A DNA stretch of 64,000 nt from JACDAE01 sp963744875. Its GTDB lineage: Bacteria > Chloroflexota > Ktedonobacteria > Ktedonobacterales > Ktedonobacteraceae. Below the pieces are notes generated by a model. It searched no databases, was not told the DNA's origin, and was given only the letters and a program-made list of their open reading frames with translations. The stretch is taken from the NCBI GenBank assembly GCA_963744875.1, contig CAVUVQ010000009.1, forward strand, positions 62,001 to 126,000, read 5' to 3'. The position numbers and the translations under genes were made by a program. Shown one piece after another: positions 1 through 9,365 of this stretch; positions within the stretch are counted from its first letter, which is position 1; each line of letters starts with the position of its first letter.

Positions 1-1
1 G

Positions 2-439
2 GACTTCTATCTGTGCGGCCCAGCCGCGTTCGCGCAAGATCTCACGCGTGAACTCACGGACTGGGGTGTCAGTAGGGAGCAGATGCACACCGAACTGTTC
101 GGACCTGCCGCCGCCAGCACACCCGGCCTGATTGGCGCATCCGGCAGCCACCACACCCACCAGCCGGATCTCCTGGTACGGTGGGTCCGCTGGTCTCCTT
201 TGCTCGCAGCGGCCTCTCTGTTCCCTGGGATACAAAATTCCAGAGCCTGCTCGAATTTGCCGAGGCTTGCGACATTCCGGTGAGGTGGTCGTGCCGGACA
301 GGAGTCTGTCATAGTTGCGAGAGTGGGCTGATTGCGGGCCTCATAAGCTACCAACCAGAACCACTCGAACGACCTGCCAACGGCATTGCTGTTAATTTGC
401 TGTTCCAAACCTCGTGATGAGGTCACGCTTGACCTGTAA
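2..439 (+). pseudogene. C-terminal part of a flavin/iron-sulfur oxidoreductase (FNR module plus plant-type 2Fe-2S ferredoxin), frameshifted
   Basis: The gene enters from the left edge. The first part reads DFYLCGPAAF and HTELFG, typical of the NAD-binding end of ferredoxin-reductase-like proteins. It continues into a plant-type ferredoxin domain with CRTGVCHSC (C-x4-C-x2-C). Two frame changes are needed: one near 161-165 (one base missing or two extra) and one near 385 (one extra base). After the second correction the end reads LLICCSKPRDEV and stops at 437-439, which restores the fourth cluster cysteine. Uncorrected, the protein would lose its last cluster ligand. The family passes electrons from NAD(P)H through flavin to a 2Fe-2S centre, often for monooxygenases or nitric oxide and MOSC-type systems. 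The substrate cannot be told because the N-terminus lies outside the window. Confidence 0.7.
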
Positions 440-472
440 TGTGCCGTCCGATCTCAAGTGAGATGCACCCGT

Positions 473-508
473 ACTTCCTCTGGAAGCCATCAGACTTGCA
501 GAGGAAGT
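473..508 (+). terminator. Hairpin after the ferredoxin-type gene
   Basis: ACTTCCTCTG pairs with CAGAGGAAGT around a 16-nt loop and is followed by TCT, 34 nt after the upstream stop codon. It is likely a transcription terminator. The rest of 440-781 shows no convincing gene. Confidence 0.4.
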
Positions 509-781
509 CTTCTGTCAGAACTCAAACAACATTCTGGCAAGTCAGCCATACTTCTGCTACGCTGATCGTATCAAAACAGGATTCAAATATAATCAAAAAG
601 GGCCAGATGCAAAAAGCGAAGAAAGGAGAGATCACCAGTCAGGTAGCGTTCATCGCTGAACTGTTTGGAGTGGCAGCCTAAGCTGAACAAAGAAGGAAAC
701 TTGATGCCCACGCTTCTCCCTCGATTTTTTGCAACACAACCCGAGTTCTCTCCTTGTGCATTGCGTGGGGACAGTGGCTGC

Positions 782-1017
782 TTACTTTCTGGAGATAAAC
801 TGATTGCCTTGCAGATAAAAACGCAAAGGAGCATCTTTTCCTCTGGTAATTCCTACACGAGGAACGGCGATGATCTCCTCACTAGAAAGGCTAACGCCAA
901 AGTGATCAGCGGAAGCGATTTTGAGCGGTCCTGCCAACAAAGACGAGCCGTTTAACTGTGGAGTAATATGCATGGCTTGTGTCAACTTCCCCGGCCTGCT
1001 GCACAACTGCCAGAGGT
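782..1017 (-). pseudogene. 3' remnant of 3-methyladenine DNA glycosylase (AAG/Mpg family)
   Basis: About 78 codons match only the C-terminal third of the AAG-type glycosylase, which excises alkylated purines during base-excision repair. Visible landmarks are RPGKLTQAM (family GPGKLTxAL), LNGSSLLAGPL, the strand IIAVPRVGI, and the ending APLRFYLQGNQFISRK, which aligns with the family ending WRFWVTGNRYVSR. The first Gly of the GPGKL loop is Arg here. The N-terminal two thirds, including the catalytic Glu region, are missing: upstream sequence runs straight into the terminal inverted repeat of the adjacent insertion sequence. No matching N-terminus is found on the far side of the element, so the insertion was followed by a deletion. 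It is not functional as it stands. Confidence 0.7.
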
Positions 1018-1071
1018 TGGAATTCCCCCGATTTTGGGGTTCTCCCGCACTTTGATACTGTTGGCGAACCC
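1018..1071 (+). repeat. Left terminal inverted repeat of the insertion sequence
   Basis: The reverse complement of this segment matches 2801-2855. The inner 40 bases are identical (from GGGTTCGCCAACAG through GAGAACCCCAAAA) and the outer part has a few mismatches, ending in a shared AATTCCA. Confidence 0.8.
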
Positions 1072-1075
1072 GGCC

Positions 1076-2756
1076 TTAAGCGGCGAATAAAGCCGCAAAT
1101 TTTGAGGTGCGCGTTTTAGCAATTGGCTCTCCTTCCAACCAAGCTAAGGTTCGTGTCACGTTCATCGCTGTTGCAATCATTGAGTGCTGAAGATGGGTTT
1201 TCTCCATCCCTCGATAACGAGTCCGACGCAAGCCAAATGCTCGCACTCCTTGAGAAATTGTGCCCTCAATCCCCGATCTAGCACGATATTTCTCCCAAAA
1301 TGAGGCATCCTTTTGCCGTGCTCTAACAGCTTGCAATGCCTGATGATGCTCTTTGGTACGAATGGAAATAGCCCGTCGTGGAGCCGTGGTACACTGCGTC
1401 TTCATCGAGCAGCATCTGCAATCCGTCACCGAAAACTTGATTTTGATTACCTGATTATCGCGTCGATCCACCGCTGGAGTCCAACTCGAACTCTGTTGTC
1501 CAGCCGGACAGATCATTTTTTGTGCTTCCCAGTCAATCTGAAAGCTGGCCGCATCAAAGCCGCGTTGTTCTTGCGCCTGCCACTTATGGTCAGCACGAGT
1601 TGGCGCGATTAAATCGATCCCGTAATCACGGCGGCTTTGCACAAATTGCTTTGCTTCTGCATAGTTGGTATCGGTTAAATGCTCTCTGGGCAATAAATCC
1701 TTCTTTTTTAACGCGTGATAAATCACCGGTGTCACATCGACATCTCCATTGCCAGCTCGACTCGTGCGCAACATGGGTAATCAATCGAGGTGCATCTTGA
1801 TCACAACTCTCGGTCAGGTGCACTTTGTATCCAGCCCACCACATGGAAATCTTACGTCCATACGTCGTTTCGACATCGTATGGAGAGCAGATCATAGTCG
1901 CTGGTGGAGGGATATTCTCATCAGAACGGAAGCGCACTTGTCTATCGCTTTGTTCAAACTGTTGCACCCAGACACGTCGGAGCGTTTCTACCGCCCGGAG
2001 ATGGCCTAACCAGTTCAACTCCGATGTGGTGAAAATTGCGTCCAGCAAAGCATATCCATCTGCCCCTATGGTTTCTACAGCTGCAGCTCGCTTCTCTTTC
2101 CCCTTCGGGAGCCGATACTCCTCGATACGATGCCCATAGCGTTGATTCCATTCCTCAGGGGCAAAGGAGCTCAACCATTCTGGGACTACTTCTGCCAAGC
2201 TATTGAGCGCAGCTCGTAGCGTCTCACCGACACAGACGGTACGGTTGATTACCCGGACTGCCGCCAGGACATGGGTTGCATCTGTTCGCTGTTGTCCTCC
2301 CGCATAAAGCGCGTCCTCGTTGTCTGAGAGAGAGAAGCAGCGTCTCAAACAAAAGGGATTCTGCATCCCCTTCGATGAGACGCGAGCGAAACTCGGAGAG
2401 AACCGAAAAATCAAAGCCGCTATCGGAGAGTTCTAAACCTAAGGCATACTTCCAATCAATTCGGCTGCGTACCGCATCAGCCGCCTGACGATCAGGGTAA
2501 TTCTTCTGCAAATTGCATAATGGTCACCAGAGCCAATCGGAAAGCGAGCTAGTGCTGGTTGACCAGTTGCTGAGAACAAATCTGCAAACATCTCGTCGTG
2601 ATAGAGTGTTCCCAGCTCATCTCTCATCTTCATAAAGCGGGTGCCTTTGGGAAAGGCAGCTTTTGCGATACGTACCGTTTCTTCGGGAATTGGACCAATG
2701 CATTCCGATTTGAGTGACATATCTTCCCTCTCTTCTTTATCGATGGACATTCTCAT
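1076..2756 (-). pseudogene. IS1182-family transposase, four frameshifts
   Basis: Joined across frames, the reading gives a full-length DDE transposase of the IS1182 type: PEETVRIAKAAFPKG, RDELGTLYHDEMFADLF, LALVTIMQFAE, DRQAADAVRSRIDWKYALG, FDFSVLSEFRSRL, GGQQRTDATHVLAAVR, CVGETLRAALN, then a C-terminal DDE/RNase-H region with TDTNYAEAKQF and RARSGIEGTISQGVR. Four one-base insertions break it, near 2541-2543, 2503, 2313 and 1766 (plus coordinates). All have the same sign, so the frame never recovers. Start choice is uncertain: 2756, or 2720 at MSLKSECIG. No active product is expected unless the insertions are sequencing errors. Confidence 0.8.
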
Positions 2757-2800
2757 CGTTTTCTGAGAGAAGTATTCTTTCTAGCTCTCTTGTTTCGGTA

Positions 2801-2855
2801 GGGTTCGCCAACAGTATCAAAGTGCGGGAGAACCCCAAAAGCGGGTCAATTCCAC
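2801..2855 (+). repeat. Right terminal inverted repeat of the insertion sequence
   Basis: Inverted copy of 1018-1071: about 40 identical bases starting GGGTTCGCCAACAG, then a degenerate outer part. Confidence 0.8.
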
Positions 2856-2946
2856 GTTCTTGTCTCTATTGGCGATCGGAAACCAACGGTTCGCTGGTGG
2901 AACGTCGAGAATGGACGAGAAATCTATCACGTCAGTTCAGCACTCT
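2856..2946 (+). pseudogene. Possible C-terminal WD40 repeat remnant
   Basis: Immediately outside the right IS end, frame 2850 (+) reads GDRKPTVRWWNVENGREI and stops at 2944-2946, inside the 3' end of the neighbouring ABC-F gene. The pattern fits one WD40 blade (GD..TVR.W.VENGRE). Only one blade is left and there is no start, so this is at best the tail of a gene cut by the insertion sequence. It is short enough to be chance. Confidence 0.3.
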
Positions 2947-4613
2947 AATTGAAACACATCACGATCCCGTTCATGTTGCCTTAGTTGTCCATTGCGCAGT
3001 TCCCAAATCTCGCCAGAAAAACGCTGAATAAACCAGCGATCGTGTGAGATGACGATGACAGGGCCAGGAAATGCCACAATGGATGCCTCGAACGCTTCCA
3101 GCACATCCAGGCTGATATAATTGGTTGGCTCGTCCAGCAACAAAACGTTAGGATCCCACGCCATCAGGCGGACAATCTCCAACTTGCGCCGCTGACCGAG
3201 ACTGAGCTGACCAACCTTCTTGTCCATATCCGCCAACTTGAACAGACCATAACCAATCAAGCGTCCGATGAAATCGCCCTCGTAGCCCACTTGATCGTAG
3301 CGGTAGGTCTCGATCACAGTCTTCTCTGGATCAAGTGCAGGGTGCTGGGGCAGGTAGCCAATACGTGCACTTGGCGCGACACGAATCTCGCCCTTGTCCG
3401 GCATGGTGAAGCCCTGCATCAAGTTGAACAATGTTGTTTTCCCTGCCCCATTAGGACCCATGAGCAGCAGGTGTGTTCTTGCACCAATCATCAGGTTTAC
3501 ATCCTGAAACAGGATGCGTGGGCCAAAGCCCTTGTTCACTTGCGAAAGGCTGATGACGACCTGCGAGGCAATGCCCTCTCCGTTGAAATGTGAATTGACA
3601 TGCAATCGTTCAGGAGGTTTGGGAATTGGATCGGTCTCGACGTGTTCAAGTCGCATTTCGACAGCATGCAGTTTGCTGGAGGAAGCGTTTTGCGCCTTCT
3701 GCGCATGTCCAAAGCGGGCCATTTTGTCATTGTCGCGTGGTGGCCCAAAACTCGTTCTGCTCGCTTGCAGGCGAAGTTCACGCGCACGCTTCCGCAAATC
3801 TTGCAGTTCCTTCTGCTGCTGCTCATACCCCTCTTCCCACGTTAAGCGTTCAGCCGCTTTGATCTGCACATAGGCATTATAGTTGCCAGAATAACTACAA
3901 AGTTGGTGTGTATGCTCATCGATTTCAAAAATCTGGTTGATAACGCGATTGAGAAACTGGCGGTCGTGCGATACCACGAGAACGGCACCAGGATACGTGG
4001 AAAGATAGCGTTCCAGCCATTCCATGCTGGCAAAATCCAGGTGATTGGTTGGCTCGTCTAGCAGCAGCACATCAGGGGAATGCAAAAGAAGTGTTGCCAG
4101 ACCGACGCGTGCTTTCTCGCCACCTGAAAGTGTCTGGACGATACGTGTACGTGAGAGGGAATCAAGATGCAGACCGACTAGGACACGTTCAATCTGAGAA
4201 TCGAGTTCGTAGCCGCCACGCACCTGGAACTGTGTGGACACCATGCTGTACTCTTCTAGCAGTACAGGGAGGTGCTCCTCTGATGAGTTGCTCATGAAAC
4301 GTTCAAGCTGACGTATACGTTGTTCCAAGTGGCGCAGATTGCCAACCAATTCCTGAATAAGATCGTCAACCGTGCTTCCAGCGAAGTCTGGTGTGATCTG
4401 TGGCAGATACCCATATTCTACAGAGGGAGCATAGGAGAATTTGCCACTATCGGCCTCCTCCTGTCCGGTGAGCAGTCGCAGCAACGTGGATTTTCCCACC
4501 CCATTGGGGCCGACGAGACCAATGCGATCATGAGCATTGATCACAAAGGAAATATCGCTCAGCACGCGGATAGCTCCATATGATTTTGTGAGATTTCTTC
4601 CTGTTAATATCAT
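2937..4613 (-). CDS. ABC-F family ATPase (ribosome-associated)
   Basis: This 558-aa protein has two ABC ATPase domains and no membrane segment, the layout of ABC-F proteins. These act at the ribosomal E site as translation factors (EttA type) or antibiotic-resistance ribosome protectors. Domain 1 has Walker A GPNGVGKST (residues 35-43), signature LSGGEKAR and DEPTNHLD. The linker is basic and coiled (ELQDLRKRARELRLQ). Domain 2 has GPNGAGKTT, a degenerate signature LSLGQRRK and DEPTNYIS. I chose the ATG at 4613 because homology starts at MILTGRNLTKSYG and a GAGG lies 11 nt upstream. Two further Met codons extend upstream (4637, 4817) without family similarity. The 3' end reaches the IS-flanking debris. 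Resistance versus housekeeping cannot be told from sequence. Confidence 0.9.
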   Translation of the reverse strand: MILTGRNLTKSYGAIRVLSDISFVINAHDRIGLVGPNGVGKSTLLRLLTGQEEADSGKFSYAPSVEYGYLPQITPDFAGSTVDDLIQELVGNLRHLEQRIRQLERFMSNSSEEHLPVLLEEYSMVSTQFQVRGGYELDSQIERVLVGLHLDSLSRTRIVQTLSGGEKARVGLATLLLHSPDVLLLDEPTNHLDFASMEWLERYLSTYPGAVLVVSHDRQFLNRVINQIFEIDEHTHQLCSYSGNYNAYVQIKAAERLTWEEGYEQQQKELQDLRKRARELRLQASRTSFGPPRDNDKMARFGHAQKAQNASSSKLHAVEMRLEHVETDPIPKPPERLHVNSHFNGEGIASQVVISLSQVNKGFGPRILFQDVNLMIGARTHLLLMGPNGAGKTTLFNLMQGFTMPDKGEIRVAPSARIGYLPQHPALDPEKTVIETYRYDQVGYEGDFIGRLIGYGLFKLADMDKKVGQLSLGQRRKLEIVRLMAWDPNVLLLDEPTNYISLDVLEAFEASIVAFPGPVIVISHDRWFIQRFSGEIWELRNGQLRQHERDRDVFQLEC

Positions 4614-5205
4614 TGAATACGATACCTCAAGGTTCATGCAAAGAGAACGGGATACAATGAGAGGTGTAGGGAAGAATGAGGGGGCATACAGCATCGTGAA
4701 AGAGCAGAATGCTCGTGTCGCCTTGAAGCATTGCACTGGCCCAAGTGAGTGTTTGTTGATGCTGTGCGTACGTGGAGAATCGTTCAGAAACGTTCTCGAA
4801 GAGGTGCAAACAGACAAGATTATGGTGAGTAGGATGCTCCTCTCTCACGAGCACAAACAGACAAGCAATACAAAAGTGGGACGTAGCTTCATCAATGATT
4901 TTTTCTTTGTATCCCCATGCAATGAGGACAAAGTGATGATGCTGTTATTGCCTGTATGTTGTGATTTTCAAGGGTTTACTCCTGGGTTCATAGTAACTTG
5001 TCTTTTGTGGAGTATATACCTTCAACATTGTTCTGTCAAATTCATCTTGAAGCAAAGGAGTGCTTTTAGCTTCTTTCGTCTCTCCCAAGGGCTACCATTG
5101 GCAATGGTCGAAATTATAGGGATGCAGTTCATATCACCAGAGAGGAACCTCTCGCCACTCCCCCGGTGTGTGTACAATCTCCTTATCATCTCTGATTGTC
5201 TTCAT
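4614..5205. other. 592-bp stretch without a recognised gene
   Basis: Open frames here have no initiation signal, no family resemblance and mostly mirror the neighbouring genes. The segment holds the 5' flank of the ABC-F gene and the 3' flank of the phosphotransferase gene. A small inverted repeat (CCATTGGCAATGG near 5094) is the only structure I noticed. Confidence 0.4.
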
Positions 5206-6231
5206 TTACAAAATCGCTTTATAGTCAGCCAACAACGTCTCATACCATTGACGAGTGAAATGATTCTCGTGAGGATGCAGAGCATGCCAGCATCTCGCCC
5301 CGTACAATTGGGCACTGAGCATACTTGCGTCCAGGATCTTTCGTTCAGAAGCGCTAAATGGTTGTTGGCGTGCAGCTTCATATTCTGCAAGAAATGCCTG
5401 CGTATCCTCTTTCGTCGTTCCACTGTTTGGGATACCTGGCTGCTCGGTATAGGTAAAAGAGGCGGCTGTTTTCCCGACACTCACCAATTCTGACCGTAGC
5501 ACGAGACTATCCCAATCATAGACAATCAGTAACTGGTCGCCAGCAAAGCGCATCTGATTCGCAGAGAAGTCACCATGTGCCAACACAGACGGTTGATCGT
5601 CTTGCTCAAGAACGTGTTTGACCCTCCAGGCGCATGCATCGATCCACTCAGCTCCCTCCTGAGTGGCTTCAAAGTCGAAGAGAGCATTATGCGGTTTGGG
5701 CCAGAGGACATTTAATGGTAAACGGAGGTCAAAGGGAGTCAGGTCGATGCCTATTTGCTCTACCATATGGAGAAGGTGTATGTGCTGGAAGAGGGCCACG
5801 GCAAGAGCACTACGAATAACTGGCTCATGAGCATCTCTGGGAATCCCCTCATCGATCAGTTCATCAATGGTTGCGATGCCAGAAGCCAGAGATCGGGGAG
5901 CAGCAACCGGTCGGGGACAGGGATATCCTTGAGCGGCGAGATACTGCTGCACCTTGCCCATCTGTGTCAAAAAGGAGTGAGAGCGTTCAGGGCGATGAAC
6001 TTTGATCACCAGACGCCGACCATCAGGCATCCGCAACCCAAAGACAACACCGACGCTGGAAAAAAAGAAGAGAGCCTCTGCAGGCTGCTGGCCGAGTTCG
6101 ACCTCACAGAAGTCGTAGACAGAGCGTGCGACCGTCTCAGGATCTTCGCTTTGAAAGATCTCTTGAAGGATCGGAACTTTTTTCCATGGTGCAATACGTT
6201 TAGCTATCAGTCCTGCCATTCGACGTATCAT
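5206..6231 (-). CDS. Aminoglycoside-phosphotransferase-like (APH) family protein
   Basis: A 341-aa soluble protein. It has the APH/choline-kinase fold markers HGDFSANQM (catalytic HGDxxxxN) and VYDWDSL (metal-binding D), and an upstream ATP-site strand RRLVIKVHRP. The family phosphorylates small molecules such as aminoglycosides, macrolides, choline or homoserine. The substrate here is unknown. I start at ATG 6231 (MIRRMAGLIAKR), preceded by GGAAAAAAG; ATG 6279 and 6375 are in frame but lack a ribosome site. It is transcribed alone, with about 590 bp of empty sequence on each side. Possible resistance function is inference only. Confidence 0.75.
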   Translation of the reverse strand: MIRRMAGLIAKRIAPWKKVPILQEIFQSEDPETVARSVYDFCEVELGQQPAEALFFFSSVGVVFGLRMPDGRRLVIKVHRPERSHSFLTQMGKVQQYLAAQGYPCPRPVAAPRSLASGIATIDELIDEGIPRDAHEPVIRSALAVALFQHIHLLHMVEQIGIDLTPFDLRLPLNVLWPKPHNALFDFEATQEGAEWIDACAWRVKHVLEQDDQPSVLAHGDFSANQMRFAGDQLLIVYDWDSLVLRSELVSVGKTAASFTYTEQPGIPNSGTTKEDTQAFLAEYEAARQQPFSASERKILDASMLSAQLYGARCWHALHPHENHFTRQWYETLLADYKAIL

Positions 6232-6853
6232 CTTTTTTCCAGCTTTTGTTAGAAGAAACGTATTCACATAGTATCTCATACAAGAAAATACGTTGTATCT
6301 CTCTGGACGAAAGTACCAAAGTAAAGCAAAGGCGATCATTTCTCTTTTTCTTTTGGGGGCGCAAAAACAAAGCATACTACTTGTCTTTGCGCCCTACAAT
6401 TTCAGCCGTTGCAGCCATTGTATACAGCCAAATTTACAGCCACAACGGCGAAAATACACGTATAAGAACACCCTTCAGCGCACCTTTAACCGTTCCCATA
6501 CGGCAAACGGGAGCACAAAAGCCTTGTGGCAGCGAAGCCAAATTAGAAGACACTGGTATAAGACGTAGAAGACATCTTCTTTTTCTTATTCGCATCCCTA
6601 CAGGTCAGCCAATAACGTGAAAAGCCAGGAAAGGAATCCTGTAAACATGAGGGAAAATAGCGCAACTAGCAGAAAATGGAGCAAAACTCCCTTCATATTC
6701 AGCGAGAAGGAGGCTAGGAGATAACAGCAAGAATATTTTCCTATACTTTATCCAGAAAGTATATTGAAAAGCATAGTACTCTTAAGCTACCAGGAGTGTG
6801 CGCTTTTGTAGGACGGTAGAAGTGTTCTGAGGAGCGGGAAGGAAGCTTCCATA
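6232..6853. other. 622-bp intergenic region between divergent genes
   Basis: This region lies between the leftward phosphotransferase gene and the rightward small-protein/PP2C pair. It must hold promoters in both directions. It is AT-rich near 6720-6790. I see no strong -35/-10 pair, hairpin or ORF with a ribosome site. Confidence 0.35.
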
Positions 6854-7093
6854 ATGAGTAATAAAAGTGAAGTTGCCCAACTACGTCAGCAAATTGCGTT
6901 AGAGCTGGATGCGATGCGCCGTGGTCTACTTGGTATTTCGACAGGAAGTGCTCGCCATGCCTTTATCCATGCTCGTATGGAACGCGTTGGAGTGTGCCAG
7001 GATACGCTTGCTACCTCTATCGGTGAGCAGGCAGCCACCCAGATTGTTTGCGTGGCGTATATGCAGGCAATGGAACAAGATGCCATAGTGTGA
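6854..7093 (+). CDS. Small conserved-looking hypothetical protein upstream of PP2C
   Basis: A 79-aa, mostly helical, soluble protein (MSNKSEVAQLRQQIALELDAM...). It begins with a charged helix and has no membrane segment or recognised motif. A purine-rich GGGAAGGAAG lies about 8 nt before the ATG. It ends 44 nt before the PP2C start on the same strand, so the two are probably co-transcribed. Its role is unknown; a link to phosphatase signalling is suggested only by position. Confidence 0.6.
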   Translation: MSNKSEVAQLRQQIALELDAMRRGLLGISTGSARHAFIHARMERVGVCQDTLATSIGEQAATQIVCVAYMQAMEQDAIV

Positions 7094-7137
7094 CGTGTAC
7101 GATCGTATTTGGATGCCATAACAGGGGAGATATTACT

Positions 7138-8116
7138 ATGATACAGGAGGCTCTTACAAGTTCCATGCCAAGACTTCATTTGCCACAAAGACAGCCATCA
7201 GGCCCACTGATGAAACCCTTCACTCGGCCATCTATTGTACCGGCTGGAGCGAAGGCGATCTCTGATATTCCTACGCGCCCGGCTGTTAGCAAAAATATCG
7301 GACCCGATACGCCCGTGGCAACAATGAACAGACCTCGCTTGATACAGCCAATGGAAGTCGGCGTGGGCTGGAATACAGGCATCACACGGCAGCGCAATCC
7401 TAATGAGGATAGCCTGGTCGTGCTTGCAAGGAACCTGCACCTATCATGGTCGCCTGGTCCCCTTTGGCCTTTTCGTCGTCGCCGATGGTATGGGAGGACA
7501 TGCATACGGTCAGGAAGCAAGCCGCATCGCCATCCAGAGCATGATGCAAATGGTACTACAAAATATTGTGACCAGCAATGAGTTGAACGATGAGTATCTC
7601 ATTGATATGCTGGTGGGAGGCGTTGAGTGGGCCAACCAGGCTATCTTTCAACGAGGCACAGAATGGGGACAGGAGATGGGCACGACGCTGACCGCTACGC
7701 TCGTGGTTGGCTCAAAGGCATACCTGGTGAACGTTGGTGATAGCCGTACGTACCTCTATCGACCAGATAGTGGTTTGACACAGATCACAAACGACCATTC
7801 ACTCGTCGCCTCGCTGGTCGCCTCGGGCGAGATCTCACCTGATGAGGTCTATACACATCCGGAACGCAACAAGGTCTACCGCAGCCTGGGCAATCAGGAA
7901 GATGTTGAGGTCGATTGGTTCGTGGTCGACCTCTATGAGAACGATAGTCTGCTCCTCTGCTCAGATGGACTCTGGGAGATGGTACGCGATCCAGAGATTG
8001 AGCGCATCATCTGGACCATGCGCGATCCTTTACGCGTAAGTGATGTCCTGGTGAACGCGGCCCTACAGGGTGGTGGGCGCGATAATGTAAGCGTGATCGT
8101 GGCCCGCATGCCATAA
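7138..8116 (+). CDS. PP2C-type serine/threonine phosphatase, one frameshift
   Basis: The corrected product is 325 aa. A proline-rich N-terminal tail of about 75 residues precedes a PPM/PP2C domain: NPNEDSL (metal Asp), FVVADGMGGHAYGQEAS (motif DGMGGH), LVNVGDSRTYLYR, LLLCSDGLWEMV (DG), and GGGRDNVSVIVAR (metal Asp in RDN). Such enzymes reverse Hanks-type kinase phosphorylation using two Mn/Mg ions. One extra base near 7426 (CTT-G-CAA) separates the NEDS motif from the rest. Removing it gives the smooth join DSLVVLQGT. The start ATG 7138 follows GGGGAG. Corrected length and an intact active site argue for a sequencing indel rather than decay. Confidence 0.85.
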
Positions 8117-8148
8117 TCTGGTTTCTCTCCTGCATCTGGCACCACACC

Positions 8149-8179
8149 ACACCCGGAACGTGTTCTATGTTCCGGGTGT
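8149..8179 (+). terminator. Hairpin terminator after PP2C
   Basis: ACACCCGGAAC pairs perfectly with GTTCCGGGTGT over a 9-nt loop, followed by TATG. It begins 33 nt after the PP2C stop codon. Confidence 0.6.
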
Positions 8180-8183
8180 TATG

Positions 8184-8305
8184 TTGTGGCCTCCAACGCG
8201 GGCTTATAAATGGCACCCGTACATCAGTAGGATGGTCAGAAGATCTTGCTCAACGATCCCAATGGTGTACAGGTGCCATTTATAAGCCCGCGTTGGAGGC
8301 CACAA
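8184..8305. repeat. Perfect 34-bp inverted repeat with 54-bp spacer
   Basis: The left arm 8184-8217 and right arm 8272-8305 are exact reverse complements. They contain CTTATAAATGGCACC, related to the palindrome at 33545-33635 (CTTATAAATCGCGCC). It lies between the convergent PP2C and sigma genes. No ORF is enclosed. It could be a very long terminator or a miniature inverted-repeat element. Confidence 0.75.
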
Positions 8306-8308
8306 AAG

Positions 8309-8340
8309 GGGCGATCACCCTGGCATAGGAGTGGTCGCCC
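8309..8340. terminator. Hairpin between convergent PP2C and sigma genes
   Basis: GGGCGATCAC pairs with GTGGTCGCCC (one G-T wobble) over a 12-nt loop. It is 74 nt past the end of the leftward sigma gene. Confidence 0.5.
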
Positions 8341-8414
8341 GTAAGAGAACCATATGATTCAGGAGTCCGTTACGCGTTCTCCTGATCCCCATCATCGTAA
8401 TGACTCAATCGAAT

Positions 8415-9365
8415 TCACCCCAAAAAATCCTGGAGCATCCTGGTGCGACATGGATGATCCAACTTCCGCAATGCTCGGAATTCTACCTGGCGCACTGCTT
8501 CATGGCTTAATCCCAACTTTTTCCCGGTCTCCGTCAAACTATGTTCACTTCCACCGTTCAACCCATATCTAAGTTGTAGAACCCTCCTCTCTCTGATCGT
8601 CAAATCATCGAGCAGGTCGTGAATCTGATCATGTAATGTCTGGCTGATGACCACGCGCTCTGGCGAGTAGCAGGGATCATCCTCTAGAATATCGCTGAGG
8701 GCGACTTCATCGTCACCGCCCTTGCGGGGCATATCCAGACTGACCGTCTCCTGATTTGTTGAGAGCAAAGAGATGACTTGCTGCACGCTGACATCCATCT
8801 GAGTGGCAAGATCCTCTAGCGTTGGCTCCCCTACGACAATTCCCTCTTGCTGCAAGTGCCGACGAGCACGACCCAGGCGCTTCATTTCCTCCACTTTATA
8901 CAAAGGAACACGTATCATGCTCGCCTGCTCTGCCAATGCACGTGTGATATACTGGCGAATCCACCAGGTAGCATAGGTACTAAATTTATAGCCTTTGCGA
9001 TAATCGAACTTCTCGACGGCATGCATGAGACCCAGATTTCCCTCCTGGACGAGGTCCATCAGGTCTACGCCGAAACCTTTGTATTTCCGCGCAACATGCA
9101 GTACCAGGCGCAGATTCGCCTCAATCAATTGACGTTTGGCCTCTGCGGCATCTTCAACCTCTCTTAGTGGGCGCTGCAGCGCATTACTACGCTGCCGCTT
9201 GCCCGCTTTCCCGCGCTCTATACGCTGTGCGAGGCGCGTGACCTCTTCGGTTGAGAGAAGATCAACCTGGCCGATTTCATAACGATAGAAGCGAGTCGAG
9301 TCATCGATATTCATTGCTTCAGGATTTGCTTTGATGCGTATTGTGTTTTCAGTTGTCTGTATCAC
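8415..9365 (-). CDS. RNA polymerase sigma-70 family factor (RpoD/SigA-like, short)
   Basis: A 316-aa sigma factor with regions 1.2 to 4 and no region 1.1. Region 1.2 is around LSTEEVTRLAQRIERGK. Region 2 is VDLMDLVQEGNLGLMHAVE followed by FDYRKGYKFSTYATWWIRQ, which includes the -10 recognition and melting residues. Region 3 includes PTLEDLATQMDVS. Region 4 has LTIRERRVLQLRYGLNGG and LTETGKKLGLSHEAVRQVE. Region 2 is close to primary-sigma sequences, but the small size and lone position suggest an alternative (group 2) sigma. An unusual basic insert (GKAGKRQRSNALQRP) sits in region 1.2/2. The downstream flank holds the convergent hairpins. The regulon cannot be predicted from this window. Confidence 0.93.
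   Translation of the reverse strand: MIQTTENTIRIKANPEAMNIDDSTRFYRYEIGQVDLLSTEEVTRLAQRIERGKAGKRQRSNALQRPLREVEDAAEAKRQLIEANLRLVLHVARKYKGFGVDLMDLVQEGNLGLMHAVEKFDYRKGYKFSTYATWWIRQYITRALAEQASMIRVPLYKVEEMKRLGRARRHLQQEGIVVGEPTLEDLATQMDVSVQQVISLLSTNQETVSLDMPRKGGDDEVALSDILEDDPCYSPERVVISQTLHDQIHDLLDDLTIRERRVLQLRYGLNGGSEHSLTETGKKLGLSHEAVRQVEFRALRKLDHPCRTRMLQDFLG

Larger units (their letters stand above)
1018..2855 (-). mobile_element. Degenerate IS1182-like insertion sequence
   Basis: A single transposase region (1076-2756, minus strand) lies between long inverted ends at 1018-1071 and 2801-2855. The element is about 1.84 kb, a normal size for this family. The inside edges of the repeats lie 5 bp (left) and about 45 bp (right) from the transposase. 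I could not define a clear target-site duplication. Both flanks are truncated genes (a glycosylase 3' end on the left, a possible WD40 3' end on the right), so the element marks a rearrangement point. Confidence 0.75.

Noticed and set aside
439..681. Open frame after the ferredoxin-type gene
   Set aside because: No start signal or family resemblance; it contains the hairpin at 473-508.
4537..5493. Long open frame (318 codons, +) across the ABC-F 5' end and the APH 3' end
   Set aside because: It overlaps two well-supported genes on the other strand, has no ribosome site, and its composition is not protein-like.
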